Positions 1 through 6,749 are shown, numbered from the stretch's first letter. The stretch: 7,594 nucleotides of DNA from an uncultured Chloroflexota bacterium (GCA_937958365.1 CALFEW010000722.1:1-7594), one strand, 5' to 3'. Program-made: numbers and translations. The notes: generated by a model from the letters alone, not told the origin.

Positions 1-99
1 CAGAAGTGACATGACCAACCACAACAAAAGGATCGAAGCAAAGACAAGCCCCATGCCCACAAAAGCGATTTGCAGGGCAATGATTAAATCATCAGACAT
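1..99 (-). CDS. OadG/MmdD-like sodium-pump decarboxylase small membrane subunit (N-terminal part)
   Basis: The visible 33 codons start at ATG (complement of 97-99) and run off the left edge of the window. They read MSDDLIIALQIAFVGMGLVF and continue ASILLLWLVMSLL. A short acidic N-terminus is followed by one hydrophobic helix (about residues 5-33) with the GMG(L/V)VF pattern of the OadG/MmdD family. Those subunits anchor and assemble Na+-translocating oxaloacetate or methylmalonyl-CoA decarboxylases. A weak Shine-Dalgarno (AAAGGT, complement of about 109-114) lies upstream at a rather long spacing. The gene follows the carboxyltransferase on the same strand, the usual order in mmdA-mmdD or oadA/oadG-like clusters, and this context supports the family call. 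The 160-nt gap between them is unusually wide and filled with repeats. Only the N-terminus is seen, so the call rests on the helix pattern and context. Confidence 0.66.
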   Translation of the reverse strand, partial: MSDDLIIALQIAFVGMGLVFASILLLWLVMSLL

Positions 100-163
100 C
101 GTTGTATTACCTTTTCCATACAGGAGCGGAAATGGTTCCGATCCTGGTTGCTTCATTGGCTAA

Positions 164-260
164 GTATTCGTAATCCGAAGTCCGTATACCGTATACCGTT
201 GGCGTTTACCAGAGGCAGCGCCCTATGGAATACCGAATACGGATTACCGCATACGAGTAC
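164..260. repeat. Pair of inverted arrays of degenerate 7-bp repeats
   Basis: On the plus strand, 164-198 divides exactly into five 7-mers: GTATTCG, TAATCCG, AAGTCCG, TATACCG, TATACCG. On the minus strand, 260 down to 219 divides into six 7-mers: GTACTCG, TATGCGG, TAATCCG, TATTCGG, TATTCCA, TAGGGCG. The rough consensus is TAWTCCG. The arrays face each other across a spacer of about 20 nt (199-218). TAATCCG is identical in both arms, and 182-197 against 228-243 can pair 13 of 16 positions, so the minus-strand transcript could form a long hairpin. The right arm begins at the last base of the carboxyltransferase stop codon. It may act as an mRNA-stabilising or attenuating structure between the two genes, or be a genome-wide dispersed repeat. 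Confidence 0.7.
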
Positions 261-1813
261 TAAACCGGGATGTTCCCATGTTTGCGGCGCGGCGCAGAAG
301 TAAATTTGTCGCGCAGGGCCGTCAACGCGGCGATGATTTTGGGCCGCGTTTCCCAGGGTTCCAGAATATCGTCCACATAACCGGCCCTGGCGGCGTAATA
401 TGGGTTGCTGAATTGCGAGCGGTACTCATCGGCCAACCGTTCGCGTTCAGCTACTGGATCAGGCGCAGCCATGATCTGCTTCTTGAACAAGATATTGACC
501 GCTCCCTCAGCCCCCAAAACGGCAATTTCGGCGCTGGGCCAGGCATAGGTAACGTCTGTGCCCAAATATTTGCTGCTCATGACCACGTAAGCGCCGCCAT
601 ATGCTTTGCGCGTGATGACCGTCACTTTGGGCACGGTAGCTTCCGAATAGGCGTACAACACTTTGGCGCCATGACGAATAATGCCGCGATGTTCCTGATC
701 AACGCCCGGCAAAAAGCCCGGTGAATCTACAAATGTTACCAATGGGATGTTGAAGCAGTCACACATGCGCACAAAGCGTGTCATTTTGTCAGCCGCGTCT
801 ATGTCAATCACGCCCGCCATCACACTTGGCTCCTGAGCGACAATGCCCACGCTGTGCCCGCCAATGCGCGCCAATCCCACGATGGCATTACACGCCCAGG
901 TGGGGTGAAGCTCTAAAAATGTTCCCTGGTCCACAACCCGATGGATGACTTCGTGCATCCGGTACGGTTCGTAAGAGTCCAGGGGCACGATGCTGTTGAG
1001 TTCCGGGTCCATGCGCATGGGATCATCCGTAGGGATGATGGGGGGTGGGTTTTCGACGTTGTTGGACGGTAGATAGCTGATCGCCTGACGACAGAGGGCC
1101 AGCGCTTCGGCTTCGGTTTGGGCGCAAAGGGAAGCCGTGCCGCTGATGGACATGTGTACTTCGGCCCCACCCAGGCTTTCTGCATCAATCACTTCACCGG
1201 TGACTGCCTTGATAACGTCCGGTCCGGTAAGGAACATAAAAGATGTTTTTTCGACCATGATGATCAGGTCTGTCAGGGCCGGGGAATAAGCCGCGCCGCC
1301 GGCGCACGGACCGAGCAGCAAGCTAATTTGGGGGACGACGCCGGAATACAGGGCATTGCGCCGGAAAATTTCGGCGTAGCCGCCCATGCTCTTGACGCCT
1401 TCCTGGATGCGGGCGCCGCCGGAATCTAACAAGCCGATGACAGGGACGCCATTACGCACGGCCAGGTCCATCATCCGGCAAATCTTGCGGCTTTGCATTT
1501 CGCCCAGGGTGCCGCCATAGACGGTGAAATCTTGGGCGTAAACATAGACGGTACGGCCGTTAATCAGACCATACCCGGTCACTACGCCATCACCTGGATA
1601 TTTTTCGGATGCAATGCCCATCTCATCGCCCTGATGGACGATGAAGGGTTCCAATTCGTTAAACGTGCCCGCGTCTAGTAACAGGTCTAGCCGTTCGCGG
1701 GCGGTTAATTTTCCTTTTGCATGTTGAGTGGCGATTCGCTCCTGACCCCCACCCTGTCGAACTTTTTCGCGCATGGCGCGCAGTTCAAGAATACGTGGAT
1801 CATCTGCAAGCAT
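260..1813 (-). CDS. Biotin-dependent acyl-CoA carboxylase carboxyltransferase (PccB/MmdA family)
   Basis: This complete 517-residue protein has the usual length for the family. It moves a carboxyl group between carboxybiotin and an acyl-CoA (acetyl-, propionyl- or methylmalonyl-CoA) and has two crotonase-like halves. The N-half carries SGGARIQEG (131-139) and the oxyanion-hole segment GPCAGGAAYSPA (168-179). The C-half carries FVDSPGFLPG (361-370) and RKAYGGAYVVMSSK (402-415). It ends KHGNIPV, close to the conserved PccB/MmdA terminus KHGNIPL. The ATG start is preceded by AGAGG (complement of 1819-1823) at good spacing. Residue 410, at the position corresponding to the substrate-selecting Asp/Ile422 of Streptomyces PccB/AccB, is Val. 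This leaves acetyl- versus propionyl-CoA preference open. The OadG-like gene that follows favours a membrane Na+-pump decarboxylase (MmdA), but similar genes also occur with soluble carboxylases. The family is certain; the exact substrate and direction are not. Confidence 0.95.
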   Translation of the reverse strand: MLADDPRILELRAMREKVRQGGGQERIATQHAKGKLTARERLDLLLDAGTFNELEPFIVHQGDEMGIASEKYPGDGVVTGYGLINGRTVYVYAQDFTVYGGTLGEMQSRKICRMMDLAVRNGVPVIGLLDSGGARIQEGVKSMGGYAEIFRRNALYSGVVPQISLLLGPCAGGAAYSPALTDLIIMVEKTSFMFLTGPDVIKAVTGEVIDAESLGGAEVHMSISGTASLCAQTEAEALALCRQAISYLPSNNVENPPPIIPTDDPMRMDPELNSIVPLDSYEPYRMHEVIHRVVDQGTFLELHPTWACNAIVGLARIGGHSVGIVAQEPSVMAGVIDIDAADKMTRFVRMCDCFNIPLVTFVDSPGFLPGVDQEHRGIIRHGAKVLYAYSEATVPKVTVITRKAYGGAYVVMSSKYLGTDVTYAWPSAEIAVLGAEGAVNILFKKQIMAAPDPVAERERLADEYRSQFSNPYYAARAGYVDDILEPWETRPKIIAALTALRDKFTSAPRRKHGNIPV

Positions 1814-1818
1814 GAATT

Positions 1819-1823
1819 CCTCT
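1819..1823 (-). promoter_or_regulatory. Ribosome binding site of the carboxyltransferase gene
   Basis: The minus strand reads AGAGGAATTCATG, placing AGAGG five bases before the ATG at 1813-1811. This fixes the start codon. Confidence 0.75.
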
Positions 1824-1828
1824 AAGAT

Positions 1829-1847
1829 GGCTGCTTTTTGGGCAGCC
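1829..1847 (-). promoter_or_regulatory. Leader hairpin just upstream of the carboxyltransferase RBS
   Basis: On the minus strand GGCTGC and GCAGCC form a 6-bp GC-rich stem around a CCAAAAA loop. The stem ends five bases before the AGAGG. It could modulate translation or mRNA stability. It has no U-tract and so is not a terminator. The function is inferred from position only. Confidence 0.4.
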
Positions 1848-1965
1848 GCTGTTAAGTTTTTACAGTACAGTGACGTTATAAGACAAAGAGTGTAACCGAT
1901 GGGCGGTGTTGGGGGAGTGTCAAAAGTAACCTTTGGCTTGAACAGTTGTCATAGGATGGTGTGTT

Positions 1966-1981
1966 GGGAACGGCCGTTCCC
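1966..1981. repeat. 16-bp perfect palindrome GGGAACGGCCGTTCCC
   Basis: This perfect dyad lies in the divergent intergenic region, 25 bp upstream of the first rpoC -35 box. Its core ACGGCCGT is the same octamer that recurs six more times in this window, so it may be an intergenic member of an iterated palindrome. It could instead be an operator for one or both divergent genes. A 14-nt part (TTGGGAACGGCCGT) recurs inside rpoC at about 5448-5461. Confidence 0.65.
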
Positions 1982-2006
1982 TTTGTATTTTGGTTTCGCC
2001 GCATTT

Positions 2007-2034
2007 TTGACAAATTCTCATTCTCTGTTACTAT
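2007..2034 (+). promoter_or_regulatory. Candidate sigma-70 promoter P1 for rpoC
   Basis: A perfect -35 box TTGACA (2007-2012), a 16-bp spacer and a -10 box TACTAT (2029-2034) are present. A TG two bases before the -10 gives an extended -10 element. The predicted start is near 2041, inside the palindrome AGCCAATTGGCT, and would give a leader of about 225 nt. Confidence 0.55.
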
Positions 2035-2046
2035 AGCCAATTGGCT
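2035..2046. promoter_or_regulatory. 12-bp palindrome over the predicted P1 start site
   Basis: AGCCAATTGGCT is a perfect dyad directly abutting the P1 -10 box and followed by a T run (2046-2050). The position suits an operator that would block P1. As RNA from an upstream promoter it could be a weak terminator. No known regulator is assigned. Confidence 0.4.
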
Positions 2047-2074
2047 TTTTTAAGAAATTTCTAACGAAATATTC

Positions 2075-2102
2075 TTGACATATCTTTTTTTACTAATAAA
2101 AT
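2075..2102 (+). promoter_or_regulatory. Candidate sigma-70 promoter P2 for rpoC
   Basis: A perfect -35 box TTGACA (2075-2080) is followed after 16 bp by TAAAAT (2097-2102), one mismatch from consensus. The upstream 2046-2074 is A/T-rich, like an UP element, and includes the palindrome AGAAATTTCT (2053-2062). The predicted start near 2109 leaves a leader of about 159 nt before the GTG. This is the best-looking promoter in the window. Confidence 0.65.
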
Positions 2103-2138
2103 AACTTGGTTATGTTATAAAGTGTTCGGTGTCACTTC

Positions 2139-2172
2139 AAGAGCGTTGGCATTTCAGGCCATACGCTCTTTT
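2139..2172 (+). promoter_or_regulatory. Hairpin with short U-tract in the rpoC leader (possible attenuator)
   Basis: AAGAGCGT-TGGC (2139-2150) pairs with GCCA-T-ACGCTCTT (2158-2170), giving 12 bp with a single bulged T and a 7-nt loop. It is followed by TTTT (2169-2172). It lies downstream of both candidate promoters and about 96 nt before the start codon. The layout resembles an intrinsic terminator or attenuator in the leader. The U-tract is short, so it may only be partial. Two weaker hairpins follow: GTGT/ACAC at 2175-2186 and GGCG/CGCC at 2200-2212. Confidence 0.45.
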
Positions 2173-2254
2173 ATGTGTTTATACACTTTTGTCCCCTTCG
2201 GCGTGCGTCGCCATTTGATAATCATACATAATCGTTCGGAGCTTCAAATTTTTT

Positions 2255-2261
2255 GGGAGGT
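2255..2261 (+). promoter_or_regulatory. rpoC: Strong Shine-Dalgarno that sets the rpoC start
   Basis: GGGAGGT lies six bases before the GTG at 2268. A start at the in-frame TTG of 2253 would place this ribosome-binding sequence inside the coding region, so GTG is preferred. Confidence 0.85.
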
Positions 2262-2267
2262 CATCTG

Positions 2268-5200
2268 GTGGATACAACAGAATTCCGCTCGCTTAGAATC
2301 AGTCTAGCATCCCCCGAACAAATTCGGTCTTGGTCTTACGGTGAGGTCACCAAGCCGGAAACAATCAACTATCGTCGTTTGCGACCAGAAAAAGATGGTT
2401 TGTTTTGCGAAGCCATTTTTGGTCCGACGAGAGACTGGCAATGCTACTGTGGTAAGTACAAAAATATTCGCTATAAGGGTATTGTTTGCGATAAATGTGG
2501 CGTAGAAATTACCCGTTCTTCGGTTAGACGTGAGCGATTAGGCCACATCGAGCTGGCCGCCCCGGTTGCCCACGTCTGGTATACCCGCCGTGTACCCAGC
2601 TACATGGGTCTCCTCTTAAATGTTTCCCGACGCAATCTGGATCGCGTTCTCTATTTTGCCCAATATGTCATCACAAGCGTAGACGATGAGGCCCGTCAGC
2701 GCGCCATCAAGCGTCTGGACGATGAGCTTGAAGAAGCAGAACTGCGCCTGGAAAGAGAAATGCAGGGCGAAGTTGCCGACGCCACCGTAGATGTAACGTC
2801 TCGCCTGGCGGATCTGGAACAACAGTTGGCGAAGCTCAACGAATCCTTTGATGATCGTCTGTCTGAGATCACCGATAGTGTTGTGCGCGAAGCAAAAATG
2901 ATGGAACAGCGGTTGGAAAATGCAAAGAAAAGCCCAGCCACTGAAGACATTATTCTCGATGGGGAAATCATCGCCCAGAAGGGCGAGACCATTGGGCGTG
3001 AACATGTGGTTTTGGTACAAGAAATCACCACCGACCGCCTGACTCGCGTGCAGCAAGAACACGAAGAATATCATCAGTCTCAGGTTGCCATTTTGCAGAA
3101 AGAGATTGAGGAACTGCGTTCAGAAACGCAGGCAGTTGGTCAGGAAAAGCGCGACGTTATCGGGCTAAAAACTTCTCGTTTGCGCCAGCAGTACCAGGCG
3201 AACAAGGAGCAATTGGAAGGCCTGACGCAGATGCAATTCCTGAATGAGACTGAATACCGGGAATTGAAGAGCAAGTTTGGCAACGTCTTTAAGGCCGACA
3301 TGGGCGCAGAAGCCTTGTACGAGATTTTGCGGCGCATGGACCTGGATAAATTGTCGCGCGATCTGTGGCGCGAAGTGCGCACCACGCGCTCCAAGCAAGC
3401 CGCCAAACGGGCGACCCGCCGGTTGCAAGTTGTGGAAGCCTTGCGTCAGAGCGCCAATCGGCCAGAATGGATGATTTTAACGGTTCTGCCGGTCATTCCT
3501 CCCGATTTGCGGCCAATGGTGCAGTTGGATGGCGGCCGTTTTGCCACCTCTGACCTGAATGATTTGTACCGTCGCGTGATCAATCGTAACAATCGTCTCA
3601 AGCGGTTGTTGGAGTTGGGCGCGCCCGACGTGATTGTGCGCAATGAAAAGCGCATGTTGCAAGAAGCGGTAGACAGCCTGATTGACAACAGCCAGCGCGG
3701 CAAGGCGCTCAGCCGCCGGGGTCGCCGTGAGTTGAAGTCGCTCTCCGACATGTTGAAAGGCAAGAAGGGGCGCTTCCGTCGTAACTTGCTGGGTAAGCGT
3801 GTGGATTATTCCGGCCGTTCGGTCATTGTGGTTGGGCCGAAGCTGAAATTGGGCCAATGCGGTTTGCCGAAAACGATGGCGTTGGAATTGTTCCGGCCAT
3901 TTGTGATCAGCAAATTGGTCAAGTATGGCTACGCCAGCAACGTGAAGGGCGCGCGCCGCTTTATTGAACGGCAGCAGCCGGAAGTGTGGCAGGTGTTGGA
4001 AGAGGTAATCGTGGGACGGCCGATTATGTTGAATCGCGCGCCCACATTGCATCGCCTGGGTATTCAAGCCTTTATGCCGATGTTGGTAGAAGGCAAAGCC
4101 ATCAAGCTGCATCCACTGGTGTGCGCGGCGTTTAACGCGGACTTTGACGGTGATCAGATGGCGGTTCATGTGCCGTTGTCGGATCGGGCGGTGGAAGAGG
4201 CCAAGTCGTTGATGATGGCCACGCGCAACCTGTTGAAGCCGGCGAACGGTGAGCCGATTGTGGGACCGTCTAAGGACATGGTGTTGGGTGTGTATTACCT
4301 GACGCTGATGCAAGACGGCCGTCATGGAGAAGGCCGCATCTTCAGTTCTATGGAAGAAGTCCAGACGGCCTATGACCTGGGTTACGTGGACATCCATGCC
4401 CGCATCCGCCTGGAAACCGAAACCTATTACAAAGATAACCACGAACGTTATGTGGATGGTCAACCGCGCCAGAAAATCATCGAAACATCACCTGGGCGGG
4501 TTCTTTTTAACCTGGCTCTACCGCCAGAAGCCCGTTTTGTCAACCGGATTCTGGACAAAGGTGGCGTCACCTCGCTGATTAACAAGGTGTATCGTTTGTT
4601 GGGTGACGAAGCCACTATCGAATTGGTGGACAGCATCAAGAACATTGGCTTCAAGTATGCGACGATTTCCGGCACGACCATCGCTGTGGCCGATTTGACG
4701 GTGCCCGTGGAGCGTGAAGAAATCCTGCTGAATTCCCGTAAGAAAGTGGATGAGATTGACCGGCAGTATCGGCGCGGTCTGCTGACCGAAGATGAGCAGT
4801 ATCAGCGCACGGTGGAACAATGGAACAGCGCCAAAGACCAGGTAGAAAAAGCGGTGCGTAACGCCATGGATCCCGGCAGCCCGATAGCGATTATGGCTCT
4901 GTCTGGCGCGGGTAAGGGCGGTTTTGGTCCCATCACCCAGTTGGCCGGGATGCGTGGTTTGATGGCTGATCCCAGCGGTCGAATTATCGTCGTGCCAATT
5001 CAGTCGAACTTCCGTATGGGCCTGAACACGCTGGAATACTTCATTTCCACGCATGGGGCGCGGAAGGGTCTGGCGGATACGGCGCTGCGTACGGCCGACG
5101 CCGGTTATCTGACGCGGCGTCTGGTGGACATTGCCCAAGACATTATCATCATGTCCGATGACTGCGGCACGAAAAAAGGTATCTTTGTGCGCCGGTCGGA

Positions 5201-6650
5201 TAATTTTGGTAAACAAACGTTGGCTGAACGGTTATACGGCCGTGCAGTCGCCCAGAACGTCGTCAACCCGGAAACGGGCGAAATCATCATCCACGAGAAC
5301 GAGTTGTTTACCGATGAGCTGGCGCAAGAAGTAGATGAATCGGGCATTGCCGAAGTGTATGTTTACTCGCCGATGACTTGCGAACTGCGGCGCGGCGTGT
5401 GCAAGAAATGTTATGGCATTGATCTGGCGCGTGGCAAGTTGGTGGATTTGGGAACGGCCGTAGGTATTGTGGCCGCTCAATCCATCGGTGAACCCGGTAC
5501 GCAGTTGACCCTGCGAACCTTCCACACCGGTGGTACAGCTTCCGCAGCCGGTGACATTACGCAGGGTTTGCCCCGCGTGGAAGAATTGTTTGAAGCGCGT
5601 CAACGCCCCAAGGGTGAAGCCGTCATGACCGAAATCGGTGGTATTGCCGAGATTCGCGTGGTAGACGGCGTCCGTCACGTCTTTATTACCGAAAGCAAGT
5701 TGGTAGAAGACGCTTATGAAATCCCGTCGGATTGGCTGGTCAAGTATGACGGCGAAGAAGACATCGAAGCCGGCGCGATCATCGCCGAAAAAGATGACGA
5801 GATTATTCCTGCCCGCCATGGCGGCCGTTTGATCCGCGATGCGCGTGGCCTGCGGGTTATCTGGGAAAGCCGCGATGAACGCGATTACGAAATCCCGGCC
5901 GGTATGCGTATGCTGATCTCCGACGGCCAAACCGTCAACGCCGGTGATCAATTGACCGAAGGGTCGAAAAACCCGCATCGCATTCTGGACATCCTTGGCC
6001 GTGACGCTGTGACTCAGTACCTGCTGCGCGAAATGCAAATTGTGTATCGGCCGCAAGGACAGAACATCCACGACAAACATTTTGAAGTCATCATCCGCAA
6101 AATGTTGAGCAAGGTCATGGTAACGGCTTCTGGCGACACGGAAATGCTGCCCGGCGAGTTGATCGATCTGGCGCTTTTCCAGGCCAACAACGAAGAAATC
6201 ATCGAAGAAGGTGGTATTCCAGGCCAGGCGGAATCGGTCCTGTTGGGGATTACCAAAGCGGCGTTGAACACAGAAAGCTTCTTGTCAGCCAGTTCTTTCC
6301 AACACACCATCAAAGTGTTGGCTGGGGCAGCGATTGGCGGCCGTGAGGATCAGTTGTATGGCTTGAAAGAAAACGTGATTATCGGTAAGTTAATTCCCGC
6401 CGGTACCGGTTTCAACAAACACCAGGAACAATTGCAAGCCCGCGGAAAAGTCCATGAGTTGCCTATCATTGAAGATATTGATCTGAGCAAGACGTTGATT
6501 GGCGATGACACGGATGAAGACATTCTGGCAGCTATTGCCGCGGCCGCGGCGCTGGATGCCGCCGACGCTCAACGTCTCTCTGGCAAGATAGACCGGAATA
6601 TGGACCTCGACCTGGAAATGGACATGGACCTGGATATGGACCTGGATTAA
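2268..6650 (+). CDS. rpoC: DNA-directed RNA polymerase subunit beta' (RpoC)
   Basis: This complete 1460-residue beta' subunit forms the clamp and catalytic site of RNA polymerase. The GTG start gives VDTTEFRSLRISLASPEQIR, matching the usual N-terminus. The first zinc site is C59/C61/C74/C77. The catalytic Mg2+ loop NADFDGD is at 623-629 (Asp625, 627, 629). The bridge helix begins near 876 and its segment QLAGMRGL at 891-898 is canonical. The second zinc site is C966/C1038/C1045/C1048. The trigger loop is LTLRTFH at 1080-1086, with no large E. coli-type insertion after it. E. coli's catalytic Asp460 corresponds to Asp625 here, so about 165 extra residues lie upstream, mostly between 137 and 340: two charged coiled-coil stretches around a beta-rich LDGEIIAQKGETIG segment that resembles a barrel-sandwich hybrid. 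Oddities are SGAGKGG in the bridge helix and the C-terminal MDLDLEMDMDLDMDLD. rpoB is not adjacent; the gene appears to be transcribed alone from its own promoters. Confidence 0.98.
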   Translation: MDTTEFRSLRISLASPEQIRSWSYGEVTKPETINYRRLRPEKDGLFCEAIFGPTRDWQCYCGKYKNIRYKGIVCDKCGVEITRSSVRRERLGHIELAAPVAHVWYTRRVPSYMGLLLNVSRRNLDRVLYFAQYVITSVDDEARQRAIKRLDDELEEAELRLEREMQGEVADATVDVTSRLADLEQQLAKLNESFDDRLSEITDSVVREAKMMEQRLENAKKSPATEDIILDGEIIAQKGETIGREHVVLVQEITTDRLTRVQQEHEEYHQSQVAILQKEIEELRSETQAVGQEKRDVIGLKTSRLRQQYQANKEQLEGLTQMQFLNETEYRELKSKFGNVFKADMGAEALYEILRRMDLDKLSRDLWREVRTTRSKQAAKRATRRLQVVEALRQSANRPEWMILTVLPVIPPDLRPMVQLDGGRFATSDLNDLYRRVINRNNRLKRLLELGAPDVIVRNEKRMLQEAVDSLIDNSQRGKALSRRGRRELKSLSDMLKGKKGRFRRNLLGKRVDYSGRSVIVVGPKLKLGQCGLPKTMALELFRPFVISKLVKYGYASNVKGARRFIERQQPEVWQVLEEVIVGRPIMLNRAPTLHRLGIQAFMPMLVEGKAIKLHPLVCAAFNADFDGDQMAVHVPLSDRAVEEAKSLMMATRNLLKPANGEPIVGPSKDMVLGVYYLTLMQDGRHGEGRIFSSMEEVQTAYDLGYVDIHARIRLETETYYKDNHERYVDGQPRQKIIETSPGRVLFNLALPPEARFVNRILDKGGVTSLINKVYRLLGDEATIELVDSIKNIGFKYATISGTTIAVADLTVPVEREEILLNSRKKVDEIDRQYRRGLLTEDEQYQRTVEQWNSAKDQVEKAVRNAMDPGSPIAIMALSGAGKGGFGPITQLAGMRGLMADPSGRIIVVPIQSNFRMGLNTLEYFISTHGARKGLADTALRTADAGYLTRRLVDIAQDIIIMSDDCGTKKGIFVRRSDNFGKQTLAERLYGRAVAQNVVNPETGEIIIHENELFTDELAQEVDESGIAEVYVYSPMTCELRRGVCKKCYGIDLARGKLVDLGTAVGIVAAQSIGEPGTQLTLRTFHTGGTASAAGDITQGLPRVEELFEARQRPKGEAVMTEIGGIAEIRVVDGVRHVFITESKLVEDAYEIPSDWLVKYDGEEDIEAGAIIAEKDDEIIPARHGGRLIRDARGLRVIWESRDERDYEIPAGMRMLISDGQTVNAGDQLTEGSKNPHRILDILGRDAVTQYLLREMQIVYRPQGQNIHDKHFEVIIRKMLSKVMVTASGDTEMLPGELIDLALFQANNEEIIEEGGIPGQAESVLLGITKAALNTESFLSASSFQHTIKVLAGAAIGGREDQLYGLKENVIIGKLIPAGTGFNKHQEQLQARGKVHELPIIEDIDLSKTLIGDDTDEDILAAIAAAAALDAADAQRLSGKIDRNMDLDLEMDMDLDMDLD
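6600..6650 (+). repeat. rpoC: Short tandem repeat encoding the Met/Asp/Leu tail of RpoC
   Basis: The last 16 codons are built from near-copies of ATGGACCTGGAT, including two consecutive exact 12-bp units just before TAA. They encode MDLDLEMDMDLDMDLD (1445-1460). A poly-Ala stretch (AAIAAAAALDAADAQ) lies just before it. The repeat looks like a replication-slippage extension of an acidic tail. Confidence 0.8.
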
Positions 6651-6696
6651 CCCAATTGACGAAAGACCTGGCGTCAGCCAGTCAACGAATTCTATA

Positions 6697-6726
6697 AAAA
6701 AGGCGGCTCATCTGAGCCGCCTTTTT
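6697..6726. terminator. Bidirectional intrinsic terminator between rpoC and the polyprenyl synthase
   Basis: AAAAAGGCGGCTCA (6697-6710) and TGAGCCGCCTTTTT (6713-6726) are perfect complements. They form a 9-bp GC-rich core flanked by A/T tracts on both sides, so the same hairpin gives a U-tract on either strand. It ends plus-strand rpoC transcription 47 bp after its stop, and minus-strand transcription 24 bp after the stop of the diphosphate synthase. A smaller hairpin CTGGC/GCCAG (6668-6681) lies just upstream on the rpoC side. Confidence 0.93.
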
Positions 6727-6749
6727 GGTTGTGTTTGTGGGTCGTTTTA

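Noticed and set aside
1875..1923. Promoter for the carboxyltransferase on the minus strand
   Set aside because: A perfect TTGACA (complement of 1918-1923) is present, but the only -10-like TATAAC (complement of 1875-1880) is about 37 bp further on, far outside normal spacing. No confident promoter could be placed.
1814..2252. tRNA, small RNA gene or missed protein gene in the divergent intergenic region
   Set aside because: No cloverleaf, no conserved RNA motif and no frame with a credible ribosome site was found. The region is accounted for by promoters, palindromes and leader structure.
2122..2307. Possible small ORF in the rpoC leader overlapping the rpoC start
   Set aside because: It starts at GTG with no ribosome site and runs through the leader hairpin and the rpoC Shine-Dalgarno. 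A regulatory leader peptide is not excluded but nothing supports it.
3477..4463. Long open frame of 328 codons antisense to rpoC
   Set aside because: It lies entirely opposite conserved RpoC core sequence, is rich in His/Gln as expected from antisense reading, and has no recognisable domain.
5232..6080. 282-codon open frame antisense to rpoC
   Set aside because: It overlaps the conserved second zinc site and trigger loop coding sequence. It is an antisense shadow without a family match.
6541..6553. GC palindrome run (GCGGCCGCGG) near the rpoC 3' end as a separate element
   Set aside because: It is explained by Ala codons (GCC/GCG) of the poly-Ala stretch. It is counted only cautiously in the CGGCCG total.
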